Position numbers and translations under genes: made by a program. Below are positions 19,820-31,357 of a DNA stretch of 64,000 nt, in pieces. Origin of the DNA: Isochrysis galbana (lineage: Eukaryota; Haptophyta; Isochrysidales; Isochrysidaceae); assembly GCA_018136815.1 (NCBI GenBank), contig CM030931.1, positions 1,219,398 through 1,283,397 of the forward strand, read 5' to 3'. Under the pieces are notes generated by a model. That model ran no database searches. It worked only from the letters and a program-made list of their open reading frames with translations, and was not told the origin of the DNA. Numbering within the stretch: position 1 is the stretch's first letter; every line of letters starts with the position of its first letter.

Positions 19820-22800
19820 ATGGCTCTCGCTCTCATGGGCTGGGTGGCGGTCGCGCTCGTCGCAGGCGGGCCTAGACTTGGTGCGGCGCCGTACCGTGGG
19901 CGAGTGCCGCTCGCGCTCACCCCTCCCGACGAGCTGCCCCCCAAGCCCCTCCTCGCTGCCGTCGAGCGCTCGCATGGGCGCGTGAGCGCAGCCGACGTCT
20001 CGGCTGCAGCCGGTCTCGACTTGCTCGAGACCCGGCGCGCGCTGCTCGTGCTGGCTCGGCTGGTGGGCGCGGATCTAGAGGTTGCATCAGATGGGGAACT
20101 GCTCTTCGTCTTTGGACCCGACGTCCGTGGCCAGCTGCGCCGTGCCTCGTGGAAGGCGCGCGCTGCCGGTTTGTGGGAGAGCATGTCCGTACCGGTGATG
20201 TGGCTGCTGCGCGCCTCGTTCGGCGTCGCGCTGCTCTCATCCCTTACAATAGCCGTTACCGCAATCGCTGCAGCCAGCGCGTCCAAGTCCTCAGACAACG
20301 ATTCCAAATCGTACTCGTCGCTGTCACAGCTGCCAATGCGGATGTGGGGTCCGCACCCACTCGACATTTTTTACTACTCGCGATATGGGCCATATGGTGG
20401 ATACTACGGCTCGCCGGAGGGCGAGCTCGGGTTTCTACAGTCCTGCTTTTCCTTCCTCTTCGGCGACGGCGACCCGAATGCTGATTTGGACGAGAGGTGC
20501 CAACGCGTGCCTGAGCCGCCAGTCCCATGGCATGGACTGACTGTCCTGGGATGGTGGTGGTGAGGCACCAGATGCATGGCCGTGCTTCATATTCACTCTG
20601 AAACGGCCCATATCGTCGTCAGGTCTCTACGTGCGGCCGCTGCACTGATCCGAGCAGAGGGCGGCGCCGTCACTGCGGAGCAGCTAGCTCCTCTGTTGAC
20701 GCCAACTGCGCTACCACCTGAAAGTCTTACCGATCTCACCTCTTCTGATACAACCATTGTAAATGAAGGATGGGTGACGGAGGCGCTGGTCCGCCTTGGG
20801 GGTGAGCCGATTGTGACAGGTGTGCTTTGGACGCAAGCAGATGGAGACGGCCTTTGCAGTTTTTGTACGAGGGTTAAATTCCTGTTTGCACTAGATGCTA
20901 GTTGATCATTTGTGCTACGAGGAGCGCATACACTCCTGACAAGCGAGTTGTAACTGGAGCTCTTTTCCTGAGCAACCTGCTCCCAATATTGCCCGTCAGA
21001 GGATGGCGACATTGTGTACATTTTCCCTGATCTCATGAAAACGACCAATAATACCCTCTCTTCCCGCAGCACGGCGCCTGCTGATGGGCTTGTCGCACGT
21101 GCGGATACGGGTAAGGGAGCACTTGCGGCTCTCGGCGCACAAGGAGGTCTTGCTGCATATGAGGCACTGTCATGGGAGAAGCCTCCGCCTGCTTGGAGAC
21201 CTGCGGTGGGAGAGCAAGTTGTGATCACGCAGCTGGATGCCAGACGGTGAGCATTTCGTGACGTCCAGCTCTACTTGCGCCCCGTATCTTGTCGCCTTTG
21301 CCCCTCGCTCTTGAGATCGTGGGATGAATGGCTTTCGTCATGGCATGCTCCAGCCGCTCAGTGTTGGACGCTGTCATTTTTGTCTTAGGTTGAAAGAGGC
21401 TCGGAGACGTGGCGGCCGCTATGCCGACGAATTGACATCATTGGGCCGAGTCGTCGGCAGCGTTGGGACTGTGATCAGTGATGATAGAGATGGTGCGTTC
21501 CAGGGTTGCATTTCAGTCTTGCCGGTGTTCGTGGCACATGTTCTTCCACTCCAAATGATGAGGCAGGACATGCGCCGTCGCTCATGGATGATGTTTGGAC
21601 ATACTGCCCACCATTCTTTCCCCCTGCTGCCCATGCTGCCCAGACTTCCCATTCCGCGTATGCGCAGTCGTTCATGGATGATGTTGGGACATTGCCCACC
21701 ACTCCCCCCCCCCCCCCCCTGCCCAGGCCTCCCATTTCGCGTGTCGATCTCGCTAGGATCCCGGACCCGTGACTCGTTCGATGCCTTTTTCGCGCTCAGC
21801 GAGCTTCGACCGCTACCATCCTACTTTCCAGAGACCCCAACCACGATGCGCAATGGTGCCAACCCTGCAGCTGTCCCACCACTTAGAGAGCTACCCGTTC
21901 GCTTCTCAACTGCTCCACCTGGTCAACTAACGGCAGCGGGTGCGCTGGGCGCGGCCAATCTCCTGGCCGTCGCGTATCTAGGCCAACTTTTAAGAGCGGC
22001 CAGAGTATCGGGAGGATACGCTATACCGGTGAGCGCTGGCTCTAGTAGCTTGTCCACCCATTCCGAGGATAACAGCAAATGTTGTTTCTCATTGTCACGC
22101 GTCTCATATCTCCGTGACGTCTCGTCACACGGATCGGAGCTGCATGCTTTTAGCTGGTGGGGAATACTATTTTGCTCTACTCGCGGCTTTCTCTCACCTG
22201 CAATCTCAAGCTAACGCGTGGGCCTGCACGGTGTGTAATCATCAGGCGGCTCTAAACGCCATTTACCCCCCTCTGCTACTGTATGCGATCGGCTTCGTCG
22301 CTGTGCCTGCTATTCGCGCCGTGTATGTGCGCCGGCGTAACAGGTTTGGCGCTACGTCCTAGCCCCATGCTGATTCTTGTGGCTGACTGGATGAATGCGC
22401 ATGGGTGACACCTCACTCACTCGGTGTGCATTGGCTCTTGTGCACGCCTGTGCGTCGCACCCAACGGCCAAATCGCAACTGTACTACATTTCCGTCCCCT
22501 CCAGGAGGATTGATGCCCGAAATCGCATTCGTAGCGCTTGGGCCGCCGCCCTCGCCTCACCACCCGCCGGAGCACTACGGCGCAAGCTTCAGGCCGCTCG
22601 ACGCCTGCGTCCTGGCCTCAAAGAGGTGGGGCCACATTACCCAAGGCGGGTCGCGAATTCGAGCCTCCATGATTCATGTTGCTTGTCTAGGTCTCTCCTC
22701 AAACCTTCGCATTCTGTTTCTCGCAGGTACGGGAGAACGACTTGGCTTTCCGATCGAGCGATGGTAGCGGCAAGGGTGCGCCCCCGCTTCTCGACGATTT

Positions 22801-22900
22801 CGACCGGCGACTTGCGGCGCTCGAGAAGCCTGTTGACGAGAGCGACAAACCTCCAAGCTCGCCGGGCTCCTACCGAAGCGGCCGCCGCCGCGACCAGTAA
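19820..22900 (+). CDS. Plastid protein of the At5g03900 family
   Basis: Eight inferred exons: 19820-20496, 20623-20819, 21000-21246, 21389-21492, 21757-22028, 22246-22343, 22505-22625 and 22727-22900. All introns are GT-AG (101-264 nt) and phase-consistent, giving 629 residues. The order of motifs matches the plant chloroplast protein At5g03900. First comes a winged-helix-like segment (AADVSAAAGLDLLETRRALLVL), then a membrane helix. Next are the strongly conserved FGDGDPNADLDER and GGAVTAEQLAPLL, a DGDIVYIFPDL block, and two hydrophobic segments (AAGALGAANLLAVAYLGQLL and YPPLLLYAIGFVAVPAIRAV). The C terminus is a basic/acidic helix. The N-terminal ~20 residues look like a signal peptide. Biochemical function of the family is unclear to me; the 'iron-sulfur' label used for it is not supported by residues seen here. 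Confidence 0.8.
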
Positions 22901-23499
22901 ACATGCACGAATGTCACGACTTGTGTTGCAAACACCATTTCCGCTCTGACGCCGCAATGGACACGAGCAGAGCTTACTGAGCCATGAACGAATTCGAACA
23001 AGAGTCATCTGCCAAGTTGAACCTCAAGTCTTGCCATGTGCCCGTGGAAGCATCACTCTAGTAGTATCAGGAAGCGGGCAAAGTGCTTCATGGTGTGCTT
23101 ACTTAGGGAGGAGGGTCACTACGGGAATTGGTTGCACCTCGTGGGTAGAAATTGGTAGTACTAGTATGTTGTGCTCGGTTTCTCCATCGGTGTGTCGATC
23201 TGGTCGGGGCAGCGATCGATTTGCATTCTATCTCTCAGAAGCTACCTCAATCTAGGCCTTTGTTGCCAGGACTGGAGGTATGGGTAGCGCTGACGGTCTT
23301 TACCAGCCAATGTGGGAAGGGACGAGGAAGACATGGCGATGCTTGTGTGTTATATAATTATAAGTTATAAGTTACTTACTATTACTATGGTATAGCTATA
23401 GCTAGTAGCTAGCTTTAGTTATAGTAGTTGTTTAAGCAAAATCTAGCGCAAAATTTGGGGGGGGGGAGCAAAATAAGTCACAAAATCAAGCACAAAATT
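22901..23499. other. Intergenic, no gene seen
   Basis: Contains an A/T-rich stretch with TATAGCTATAGCTAGTAGCTAGC (23385-23412, imperfect palindrome) and a GGGGGGGG run at 23458. No coding signal. Confidence 0.5.
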
Positions 23500-23714
23500 T
23501 GGGGGAGTCGAGCGCGAAACTTGTGCACCAGTCCCTAGGGAGGACAAATATCGAGGGGAGGGGGCAGTGCCCCCACCCCCCGGTATCACTCGGACACCTG
23601 GCCCGTCAGGCATGGCGGGATTCCGGGACTGAAACGTTATGTCCAATTAGCTAGTGGGGTTGGCTAGTGGCTAGGATATAACATTGATTATTGATTATTG
23701 ATTACTATTATCAC
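23500..23714 (+). mobile_element. 3' part of a SINE-like element with ATTGATT tail
   Basis: Bases 23540-23714 match 62995-63150, the 3' part of the complete element at 62274-63150. They share GGACACCTGGC..GTCAGGCATGGCGGGATTCCGGGAC and GTCCAATTAGCTAGTGGGG, ending in a GATTATT repeat tail. Here the tail is (GATTATT)n; there it is ATTAATTATTTAATT. The element ends directly against a LINE fragment on its right. Confidence 0.75.
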
Positions 23715-23800
23715 AAGTTCGCCCCTGGCGTTCAGTTTGTAGACCGGGGCGCTGAGCTCGTGCGCGCTCTTGATCCTGGGTTTTCTACCCAGGGACGCGC
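23715..23800 (-). pseudogene. LINE ORF2 C-terminal fragment
   Basis: The minus-strand translation includes LGRKPRIKSAHELSAPV, matching the C-terminal region of the LINE at 59250-59300 (GRKPKIKSPHDLSAPV) and that at 60920-60960. Only about 27 residues remain. Confidence 0.75.
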
Positions 23801-24021
23801 TATACACCTGCTAAAGTATGGGTCCGGTATCTTTTCTCTCCCTACCGCTACTCGTACCGACATCGCCGATGAGGGCTACGTACTACGTACTACGTACGGA
23901 CCCGCAGCACTAGGATTAAACCAGCACAGACCAGGAAACTCCAACAGCTTCCTCCTCCTTTCTCTTGTGAGGGCGAGCGAGCGAGCCGGGGACTCGAGGC
24001 GCCCGGCGCGCACCCGCCGCG

Positions 24022-24831
24022 ATGGACGTCGACAAAGATGATGTCGATTTTGACCTTGATGAGATGCTAGGAGTAGAAGCAATCGAGGAGCCTGCAGTCC
24101 CGTCTGACCAACCAGTCGATCCTCGGCGGCACCGTGTAGTCTGCAAACATTGGCTCCGTGGCCTTTGCAAGCGTGGAGATGATTGTGACTTCTTGCATGT
24201 TTACGACCCAGCTCGGATGCCCCAGTGCCTGTGAGTCCATTCCTGGTCGCATGCCGCTTGTCGTGCTGGCCCGTGCTTTGCATGTCGAGACATGGCTAGT
24301 TGGCTGCACTAACATCTGCGTCCTTGTCTGCTCAGTTTCTTTCAGCACTACGGAGAATGCACAAACAAAGACTGTATTTTCCTTCACACGCGTCCAGAAG
24401 AAAAGATTGCAGATTGTCCATGGTATGACCGCGGCTTCTGCAAGCATGGCCCACGCTGCCGCAATAGACACACACGAAGAACATTGTGTACAAAGTACTT
24501 GGCTGGGGTGTGTGTGGATGGGCCTGATTGTAAATTTGCTCACCCAACCTTTGGTGCTCCTGTTCTGATGCCCCGGAATGAAGGCCCCGCCTATGGTGGC
24601 GCTGGCGCTGGCATGGGAAGCGGCGGTGCGAATGAGGGATTCCGACGTGACCTTTCTGAGGTCACCTGCTTCAAGTGCTGGGAAAAGGGCCATTATGCGC
24701 ACAGATGTCCAAATTCAGCGCGTACGCAAAGTGCCGGCCAAAATTGGCAACAACAACAACAATCCCGGGTACAAGGCGCCAGCATGACAGGGTTACAAAG
24801 TCACCAAAAGTCGAGTTTTTGCGTGATGTGA
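24022..24831 (+). CDS. CPSF30: CPSF30-like polyadenylation factor
   Basis: CPSF30/Yth1 is a subunit of the cleavage and polyadenylation complex; in animals its second and third CCCH fingers read the AAUAAA signal. Exons 24022-24230 and 24336-24831, joined through a 105-nt phase-2 GT-AG intron, give 234 residues. Four CCCH fingers are visible: CKHWLRGLCKRGDDCDFLH, the finger created by the splice (CLFFQHYGECTNKDCIFLH), CPWYDRGFCKHGPRCRNRH, and CTKYLAGVCVDGPDCKFAH. A C-terminal CCHC knuckle follows (CFKCWEKGHYAHRC). These correspond to fingers 2-5 of the animal protein, so the first finger is absent and replaced by an acidic N terminus. A basic Gln-rich tail ends the protein. Assignment is strong. 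Confidence 0.9.
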
Positions 24832-25009
24832 GTCATGGTTCCTGGCCCTGTTCATCCTTGTAGCGCCTGGGAGTAGGTGGGGATTACATTTCTAGTGGGG
24901 TAACATGGTGTTTTCTATGCATGTTTCAACACGGTGTGCATGTGTGTCTAGATGTTTTCAGTGCTAATTAGCATTATATGGAGAGAAAGTACAAAACGTC
25001 TTGACTACG
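24832..25009. other. Short intergenic segment
   Basis: No gene seen between the CPSF30 stop codon and the inverted repeat at 25010. Confidence 0.5.
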
Positions 25010-25294
25010 CCGGTATAATTTTATCGACGGCCTTCACGCGCGCCTCTCGCAGCGCATTACGAAGCCATGGTGCCATCACCAGCAAACACGTCGATACAGC
25101 TTGGTTTAGTACACACCGCAATACAATACTTCTATGATTTCATGGACTTGAACGTGTACGTAATTATCGCAAAAAACTATAAAGACGCTCAACGCTAAAA
25201 TCGCCAAGGGATAGAGAGCCCAACATCGACCCGCGACCGGCGGCACCACGAGGCCGTTCTTGTGCCCGCTCACCGAGTAGATGCCGCATCACGC
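25010..25294 (+). repeat. Left long inverted repeat of a composite element
   Basis: This ~285-base segment is the reverse complement of 41828-42119 at roughly 90 per cent of positions, with a few small indels. It begins CCGGTATAATTTTATCGA and ends ATGCCGCATCACGC. The two arms enclose 16.5 kb, of which 13.9 kb is the later gypsy insertion, so the original element was about 3.2 kb. I found no target duplication outside the arms. Confidence 0.88.
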
Positions 25295-25873
25295 TTGTTA
25301 GCCTTCGCATTGTCCGCCTCATTAGTGGGGGAGCGTGTAGCGTGTCATCATAAGTCCCGATTCGGCTAACTCAATTCCGACGCCTCGATCCTTTAAGGAG
25401 GCCATTGCTCACCCCATCTACGGAAGCCGATGGCTAGAAAGAAGCCATGAAAGACGACGTCAAAGGAAAATACGAGACACGAGACTAACCGCGCTTGGAC
25501 ACTTGTCAAAAGCAAAAGCCTACCCCTGGCGGCCGGAAATGTACTAAAGGCAAATGGGTCTACAAGGTAATCTACAAAGACGACGGCTCACCTCAGCGCG
25601 GTGGGAGCACTCTTGCAACCCTCATGGTTCAACCCTGTCGCATTCGCGAAACGACGCTCGTTAGGCTTCTCTCTTCTCTTAGAGGGTGCAACCTCAGGTT
25701 TGGTTGTTTTTTTGGCAAATGCCCCCCGTGTGGACGGTATAAGTTCTACCTAAAGGACTCCCTTATTAAGGTACAAACTTGCAGGTTTCAGGTGTATACT
25801 CACCGAACGACTTCTTTTTTGCACCGGTATCTAGTAAGCATTTCATATGTCACCGGTAACGTATCAGATGGAG
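25295..25873 (+). pseudogene. Copia reverse-transcriptase relic and flanking sequence
   Basis: Around 25445-25605 the plus strand encodes fragments in two frames that follow the start of a Ty1/copia reverse transcriptase. They are EAMKDDV, then RAWTLV, then GRKCTKGKWVYKVIYKDDGS. A stop and a frameshift separate them. No further RT blocks follow. The remainder to 25873 has no recognisable coding content. Why a copia scrap lies inside the inverted-repeat element is unclear. Confidence 0.6.
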
Positions 25874-26395
25874 ATGCCTAAAGACTTCTTGTTTGAACTT
25901 TATAGAAAATGCAATGATGCAATTGGCGCCAAAGAGTGGACACTGGCAATTAGATTTGCGAGCCATTTAAGCTCATTGTCGGCTGATATGTACACAATTG
26001 CGAACACAGCAGACGATAAACTCCACGTATTTCTGCGACTGAATTCGGCAAATTATATGCTAGGATTTGCCACTGAACAACTGCGAAAACAAGTCACATG
26101 CGCACCGTCCCTTACAAGCGTACAGAGCCTTCTTGCGCTTACGAGGCTTATGCCGCAGCGCAAACGCAAGGTTGCACTTGGCGGTCGAGCGCGTGTGTGC
26201 CTGCCGCTGCGATTTGACCGCAGAAAAGGGGACATCGCAGCCAGTCCCGCCTTTCACCGCGCCCTCGCTCCTCTTCAGCCAAACCAAAGCAGGTGGTTGC
26301 ACCCCACCCCACCGTACGAAGGCGCGCAGACGTCCCATAGGCGGGAGGATATGCGTCCACGGAGGCGGGCGGAGAGGCTCGCCGACGTCTCCTGA
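25874..26395 (+). CDS. Hypothetical ORF of the inverted-repeat element
   Basis: The frame opens at ATG 25874. The first ~100 codons are A/T-richer than the surrounding DNA and encode a helical-looking, normal-complexity sequence beginning MPKDFLFELYRKCNDAIGAK. After about 26230 the DNA becomes GC-rich and the translation low-complexity, so the true end may be earlier or the frame decayed. An ALGGRARVCLPL segment at about 26172-26207 is closely repeated near the end of the second frame of this element (about 41226-41262). No family recognised. Confidence 0.4.
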   Translation: MPKDFLFELYRKCNDAIGAKEWTLAIRFASHLSSLSADMYTIANTADDKLHVFLRLNSANYMLGFATEQLRKQVTCAPSLTSVQSLLALTRLMPQRKRKVALGGRARVCLPLRFDRRKGDIAASPAFHRALAPLQPNQSRWLHPTPPYEGAQTSHRREDMRPRRRAERLADVS

Positions 26396-26742
26396 CCGGG
26401 AGGGACAGTGGCTGGGCTGAGCGAGGGCAGCGCCGGGCGAGCGCGGAAGCAGCACCTAGAGCAATGCCCACCCCCCTCACCTCACGTGGCACTGTTCGTT
26501 TAGGCTGACGAGGAGATGGGTAGGAGGGAGGGGAAAGAAAGACCGCCCAAGCTCGCGAGAAGTCGCCACGCGGGCGGTCGTGGGGGTAGCAAGGGTCAAA
26601 AAGAAAGGTATGACTTGCAGCGCTCACTGTCCGCATACTCCTTGCAGATGAGTGAGGATTCGTGTAACGCCGAGGTACTGGTTAAGGGAGCCGCCGCTCC
26701 GGATGAAGCCACTCGTGCGGTCGTAAGCATGAAGCGCCTGCT

Positions 26743-28144
26743 TGTTGTATTCCTGCCCATCTGAAGGCTGTAGGCATGAATATTCGTGTAAGGTACGCGC
26801 TCACAATTACAATTGAACAGTTCCCCGTGTTGCCACTGACGCACAAGACACACAGATTCGGATTCCCCATGGTCTCAAGTCCAGGTTTGCAGATTTTGGT
26901 CTCGAAATTTGCGATTCGAATTTTGTTTTTGCTGTTACTATAATTGTTGGCTCGTTTAAGGTAATAAACCGGCATGACTTCGACTTCTCGTTCCGCAGTT
27001 GCTCTGCGAGACTCTCTCTCTCTCTCTCTCCGTCCTCCTCTCCTCGGCCGACGGAGGGAAGTTTCGTCCAAAACATTCTCCGGTCCCAGGATGTTCCGTG
27101 GGGGTCTCTCTGCGCTCCGCGAGGGAAAGGACGCGATCTCGCTCCGAGATCACCCTCGCGCCCTCCCACGCTGCCCCGCCGTGCCCTCGGTCCCTCGCCC
27201 CCCGCGGCAGGTTCTTCCTCTCGGCGTGCCATCCGTCGCCTCCGGCCGTTATATTATTCCCCCCCCCCGCGCGAGGTTCTTCTCCTCCGCGCGCGGTTCG
27301 TTTCCTCCGGCCGTCGTTCGTTCCCCCCCCCCGCGCGCGCTGTTTCCCCCCCTCGCTTCGATTCCTCCCTCTCGCGATTCCTTCGATGATTGCCTCCATC
27401 TCGTCCGTTCTTCTTCGCGATTCTCGCGGAGGGGGTACCGATGTTTAACGTTAGTTTCGCCGCGTTTTCGGTGAAAGAAAGGAAGAACGAATGGCACGCG
27501 CCCCGCGTCTCGCGTCTTGTTTCGTCGCCCCTTGCTCGTCGCTTGTCTAGAAGGTCTCTCTGCACATCGCCTTCTTCCCCCGCGCGAGTTTGGACCTCTC
27601 CTCGACCCTCCGCGTTGGCTTCAGCGGACGAGTTTTCACTTTAACGATAGTTTGAACCCTTCGTTTGCGTAGTTTTGCGCTCTCTTTCCGTATTTCTTCG
27701 CGCATGACGAGCGATCGCGACCTCAGCCTTTGTCGCACGGGGAGGGTTTGTTTATCGTATGATTCCGGAGTGTTTACGTTAGTTTTCTGAGCCCAAGGTC
27801 GTTGGGGTTTGGGTTTCTTGTGAGTGTTTTTGTAGCAACTTCGTCGAGTCCCACCGTGTTCCCAAGCGAGTCCCCCCGAGTTCCCGAGTCTATACCCCGA
27901 GTCAACGAGTCAATACCAGCCAAGCACGCGCCTGAGCCACCCCCAGTCGCCTGCCACCACCTCCCACAAGCCTCCTTCCACACTTCCGCGCCCTCCGTGC
28001 GTCGTGCGTCGTGCGTCGATCACCATGCCCGTAGTCACCCCCGAGGAAAGCTCCATGAGCTCCCCGCAAGAACCGCATTCCGCGCTAGCTGCCGGCGCGC
28101 CCTCGCAGGCCATCTCCAAGAGTGAGATGAGCCTTGCTCTGACA
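26743..28144 (+). repeat. 5' LTR of the gypsy element
   Basis: 1402 bp, TGTTGTATTCC...GCTCTGACA. It contains a CT-rich block (27010-27060), C runs, and a GAGTC-rich stretch (27843-27915). Near its 3' end is the gag start codon, CACCATG at 28022-28027. The long open frames on both strands in the CT-rich part look like composition artefacts. Confidence 0.96.
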
Positions 28145-30788
28145 AGCACAAAATCTTCGCTCGCGCCTTCGGCTCCGGTCGTCACGTCGAGTTCTTCCCT
28201 TGAGAAATCTTCATCGTCCCCGCGTCATGAGCCCGTCTCTTCTTCTTCTCTTCCCGAACTGTTCGGGTCGAAGTCTCCTGGGGAAGAGAGCCTCGTGGGA
28301 CCCCTCCCTTCTTCAAAGGAGAGCCTTTCCGAGCCAGTTCTCCCCCCCTCTCGCCTCTCCGCGCCGACGGTCGAAGTTCCGCCGCCTCCGCGGGCCTCTA
28401 CTCACACCCCGTCAACTGGAGCTGGAATGGGTCCTCTAGCCTCGTCCGTTGCTCCACCGGTGGCCTTTCCTCTCCTTTCTTTCGCTGATCCTTTGCCAAG
28501 TGTTCCTTCCTCTCTCAATCCCTCTGTGGTTGGTGCTGAAGATGATGTGGGTTCCGTCCGGTCCCTCCCTCCTTTCGAGCCCCCACCATATGAAGAGTTT
28601 GTTCCACCCCCGTCGACGTATTCGTACCCCAAACGTAACGTCGTTCCACCTCCGACCGCCACCGTCGGCGCCGCCCAAATCATGAACCAACAAGTCCAGA
28701 TCGAGGCTCTCCGCGGCGCTGTCGACCGCCTCGAGTCCTCTACCCTCCAAGCCGCCCAGCGCCACGAAGAATTTCAGCGAGAGGTGGGGTCTACCTTCAA
28801 CACGATACTCAACATTCTACAGGGCCAAGCGGGCACTACGACTTCGTCTCGAGTCGAAACTTCGCCCCGCTTGTGGAAGAAGGAGACAACTCCATCGGTG
28901 CTCCCCCTGCCTCGGCCAAGTTCCCTTCTCAACCTTTGCCCGCCGCGCCGTTCTCCGTTCCGCCAAATCCGATTTCCGATCCCGTACCCAATACACCCGT
29001 TCCTGTCCCGTCTGTCAAGCCTGTTTCTGATCCCCAACCTCCACCCACCGTCGCGGGCCTCCGCTCGCTTCCAAATCCGGCGACTCGGCGGCATCCCGTC
29101 GATCAAGCCTCGCCGGGGATGTTTCTGAGCGAGAGGTCATCCTAGCCTCATGGGACCAACTGTTTAACATGTCCCCCTATGAGGTAGCTTCTCTCTACAA
29201 GAACTCCGACGATTTCGAGCTAATCCACGCCATTCTCAACGGCGGCCTCTCTCGGGCCGGCAATGTTTGGCACTACCGTGTGTTTTTCGAGAAGGAGCAC
29301 GTGACCAAGTGGGCTCGGAGCCGCTTCTTCCTCGACCGCACCCTCCATCACCAAGTCCGAATGGGCAAAGAGCTTTCCGAGATCAAGTTCCCCAAGGGCC
29401 TGGCCTCGGACAACGTCCAGACAGCGGCCACCTCCTGGAATGATTTTCGTCTGTCCTTCATCAAGCCACTCGAGCGCGCCCTCTCGCTCGGCTGCGACCA
29501 CCGTGAAATCTTTACATCCTTGCTAGCGGCCGCCAACTTGTGCACCACCGGCAACCAAAGGATTTACGCCTTCCTCCTCGATCTCGCCGAAGATCCGGTT
29601 CTCTCTCTCAATCCCGCGCTGGCCTGCGACGTGCTTCTCCGCAAGTGCGACGCCACCTTCGCGGCCAACGTGCCCGGCTTCGCCAAAGACTCCGCCTCCA
29701 TGGAGTGGGACCGCCTCGTAGCCCGTGAAGCCGGCTCCGATCTCTTAGAGTTATCCAAGAATTTGGTGCGCGCGTACGTCCGCAAGATGGGTGACGCGAA
29801 GGTGGATGCCACGACGGTCTGGGACCACCCAAACATGTCGCACGATATCAATCAACGATTCGAGTCCATCATTCGGAACGACAAGGTCGACGCGGCTCGC
29901 GGCGTGGATAACGCGACCAAGTTCGGCGAGTGTCTTGCGAAGACTCGCTTCCGCGTCGAGAACCACGAGCTCCCTCGTTCGGCCCTTTCGTGCGTCAACC
30001 TCTGCCAGCGCTACCTGAGCCCGTACGAACAAGCCCGCGCTGGCCAACAAGCGTCGGTCACGGTCGCCGCCGTGACGCCGCCGGCGACTACTTCCAAGTC
30101 CACCAAGACCGCCAAGGTTGCTAAGACTGCCTCTAACCCCGCAGACACTACGGCTTCGATGGTCGCCGCCGTCCAAGCGGCGGTGGCCGAGGCATTAAAA
30201 TCGCAAAACAACAACTCGAACCGCAAGGCGACTGGCGCTGACAATCGTCGGGCTCCGCCTCCGCCTACGAATTACTCCGCATCGTCTCCGTTACCGGACG
30301 CACTTCTTGACCGTCCCCTCGGCAAAAGCACGTCTTCCCGTCGCCAATGTGATCCCCCTCCGAACGGCCTTGGGCTTCCGGCCGATTCGGGCCTCTCGGA
30401 ATGGGATCCAGGTAGCTGGTCTCGAGCGCGAGCCCGCTTCTGGCAAATCTCTCGTTACGCGGGTCACCCGGCCCTTCGCGCTGCGCTCACGCGCTGCCGT
30501 CCCTCGGATGCCACCATGACGGCGCCGCGTCTCGACGACTTAGACCGCGACGTCAAGGAGTGGACCGACGCCAACGGCTGCGCGTACTGCGCCTTTCGTC
30601 CCCGGGCTCCATCTGGTACGCCCGAGGCAGACTTGTGGAAGTATGGCACGGGCGACGGAGCTCATAACCCCGTCGTTTGCCAACCATACATTCGTTTTCT
30701 CTGCGAAGGCGGCAGTGGCGAGTGTGGTAACGACCCAGAAGTCCACCGCCGCCTCCGCACGATGGTTGTTCTCCGTCCGGCCCAGTAG
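28025..30788 (+). CDS. Gypsy gag, start codon in LTR, broken by frame changes
   Basis: Translation most likely starts at ATG 28025 in a good context (CACCATGC), 120 bases before the LTR end. It continues as a Ser/Pro-rich frame to about 28870. The natural-looking Pro-rich sequence then continues one frame over (about 28873-29090). From about 29060 a third frame runs to the stop at 30788. That third part is the helical capsid-like region (ILASWDQLFNMSPYEVASLY onward) and a C-terminal region with CAYC, His and Cys residues in place of a classical CCHC knuckle. Two frame changes therefore separate the start from the capsid; they may be mutations or, less likely, programmed. No conventional gag zinc knuckle is seen. 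Confidence 0.65.
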
Positions 30789-31357
30789 GTCGCCGGCGGG
30801 GCCCACGTCCGCGCTGTTACCCCGCTACCAGTCCAGGGTAGTGGGCCTGAACGCCACCCACCAAAAGATCGTATTACGCTACGGCCGAGTACTTCTACGG
30901 CCTCCAACCGGTACCCCAAGATTCCCCAAGTTCCAGACAAGCCCTGCCACCTCCATCCCCCTCTTTCTCCTGCCTCCTCGCCGATTGCCCCTATTTCTCC
31001 CAATGCCGATGATTCCATCCTGATTCTCGATATCACGCACGAGTCCTCAAAACCAAGTCAACCGTCACCGCCTCTCTATCAACTCAAGCCGCTCAACCGC
31101 TACCCCCGCCACTCCTCAAGCATCCCCAGTCCAAGACCTCACGGTCTGCGAAAATCCAGCCGCCGCAGGCCCAATCCAACCTTCAATCCTTCAAATCAAA
31201 TTTCTCATGTCCGAGCCACAAAACGTCTCCCGAGTACGAGTCCGAGTCCAAGTCACGTTCAGAATTACCCTCTTCGTCTTACGCCACCGCGAGCCCATCT
31301 ACGAGTCTGAGCCCAGTCCAGTCATCACCGGTATCACCAGTCTCCATTACTACGACG

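Noticed and set aside
20497-20622. Frame continuing past exon 1 of the plastid gene to a stop at 20563
   Set aside because: Splicing at 20496/20623 restores the conserved DER...GGAVTAEQLAP order of the family; the continued frame does not.
26974-27565. Open frames of 82-166 codons on both strands of the 5' LTR (and the same at 39479-40244)
   Set aside because: They are present in both LTRs, are Arg/Ser/Pro-rich low-complexity and lie in a CT/GC-rich tract; composition explains them.
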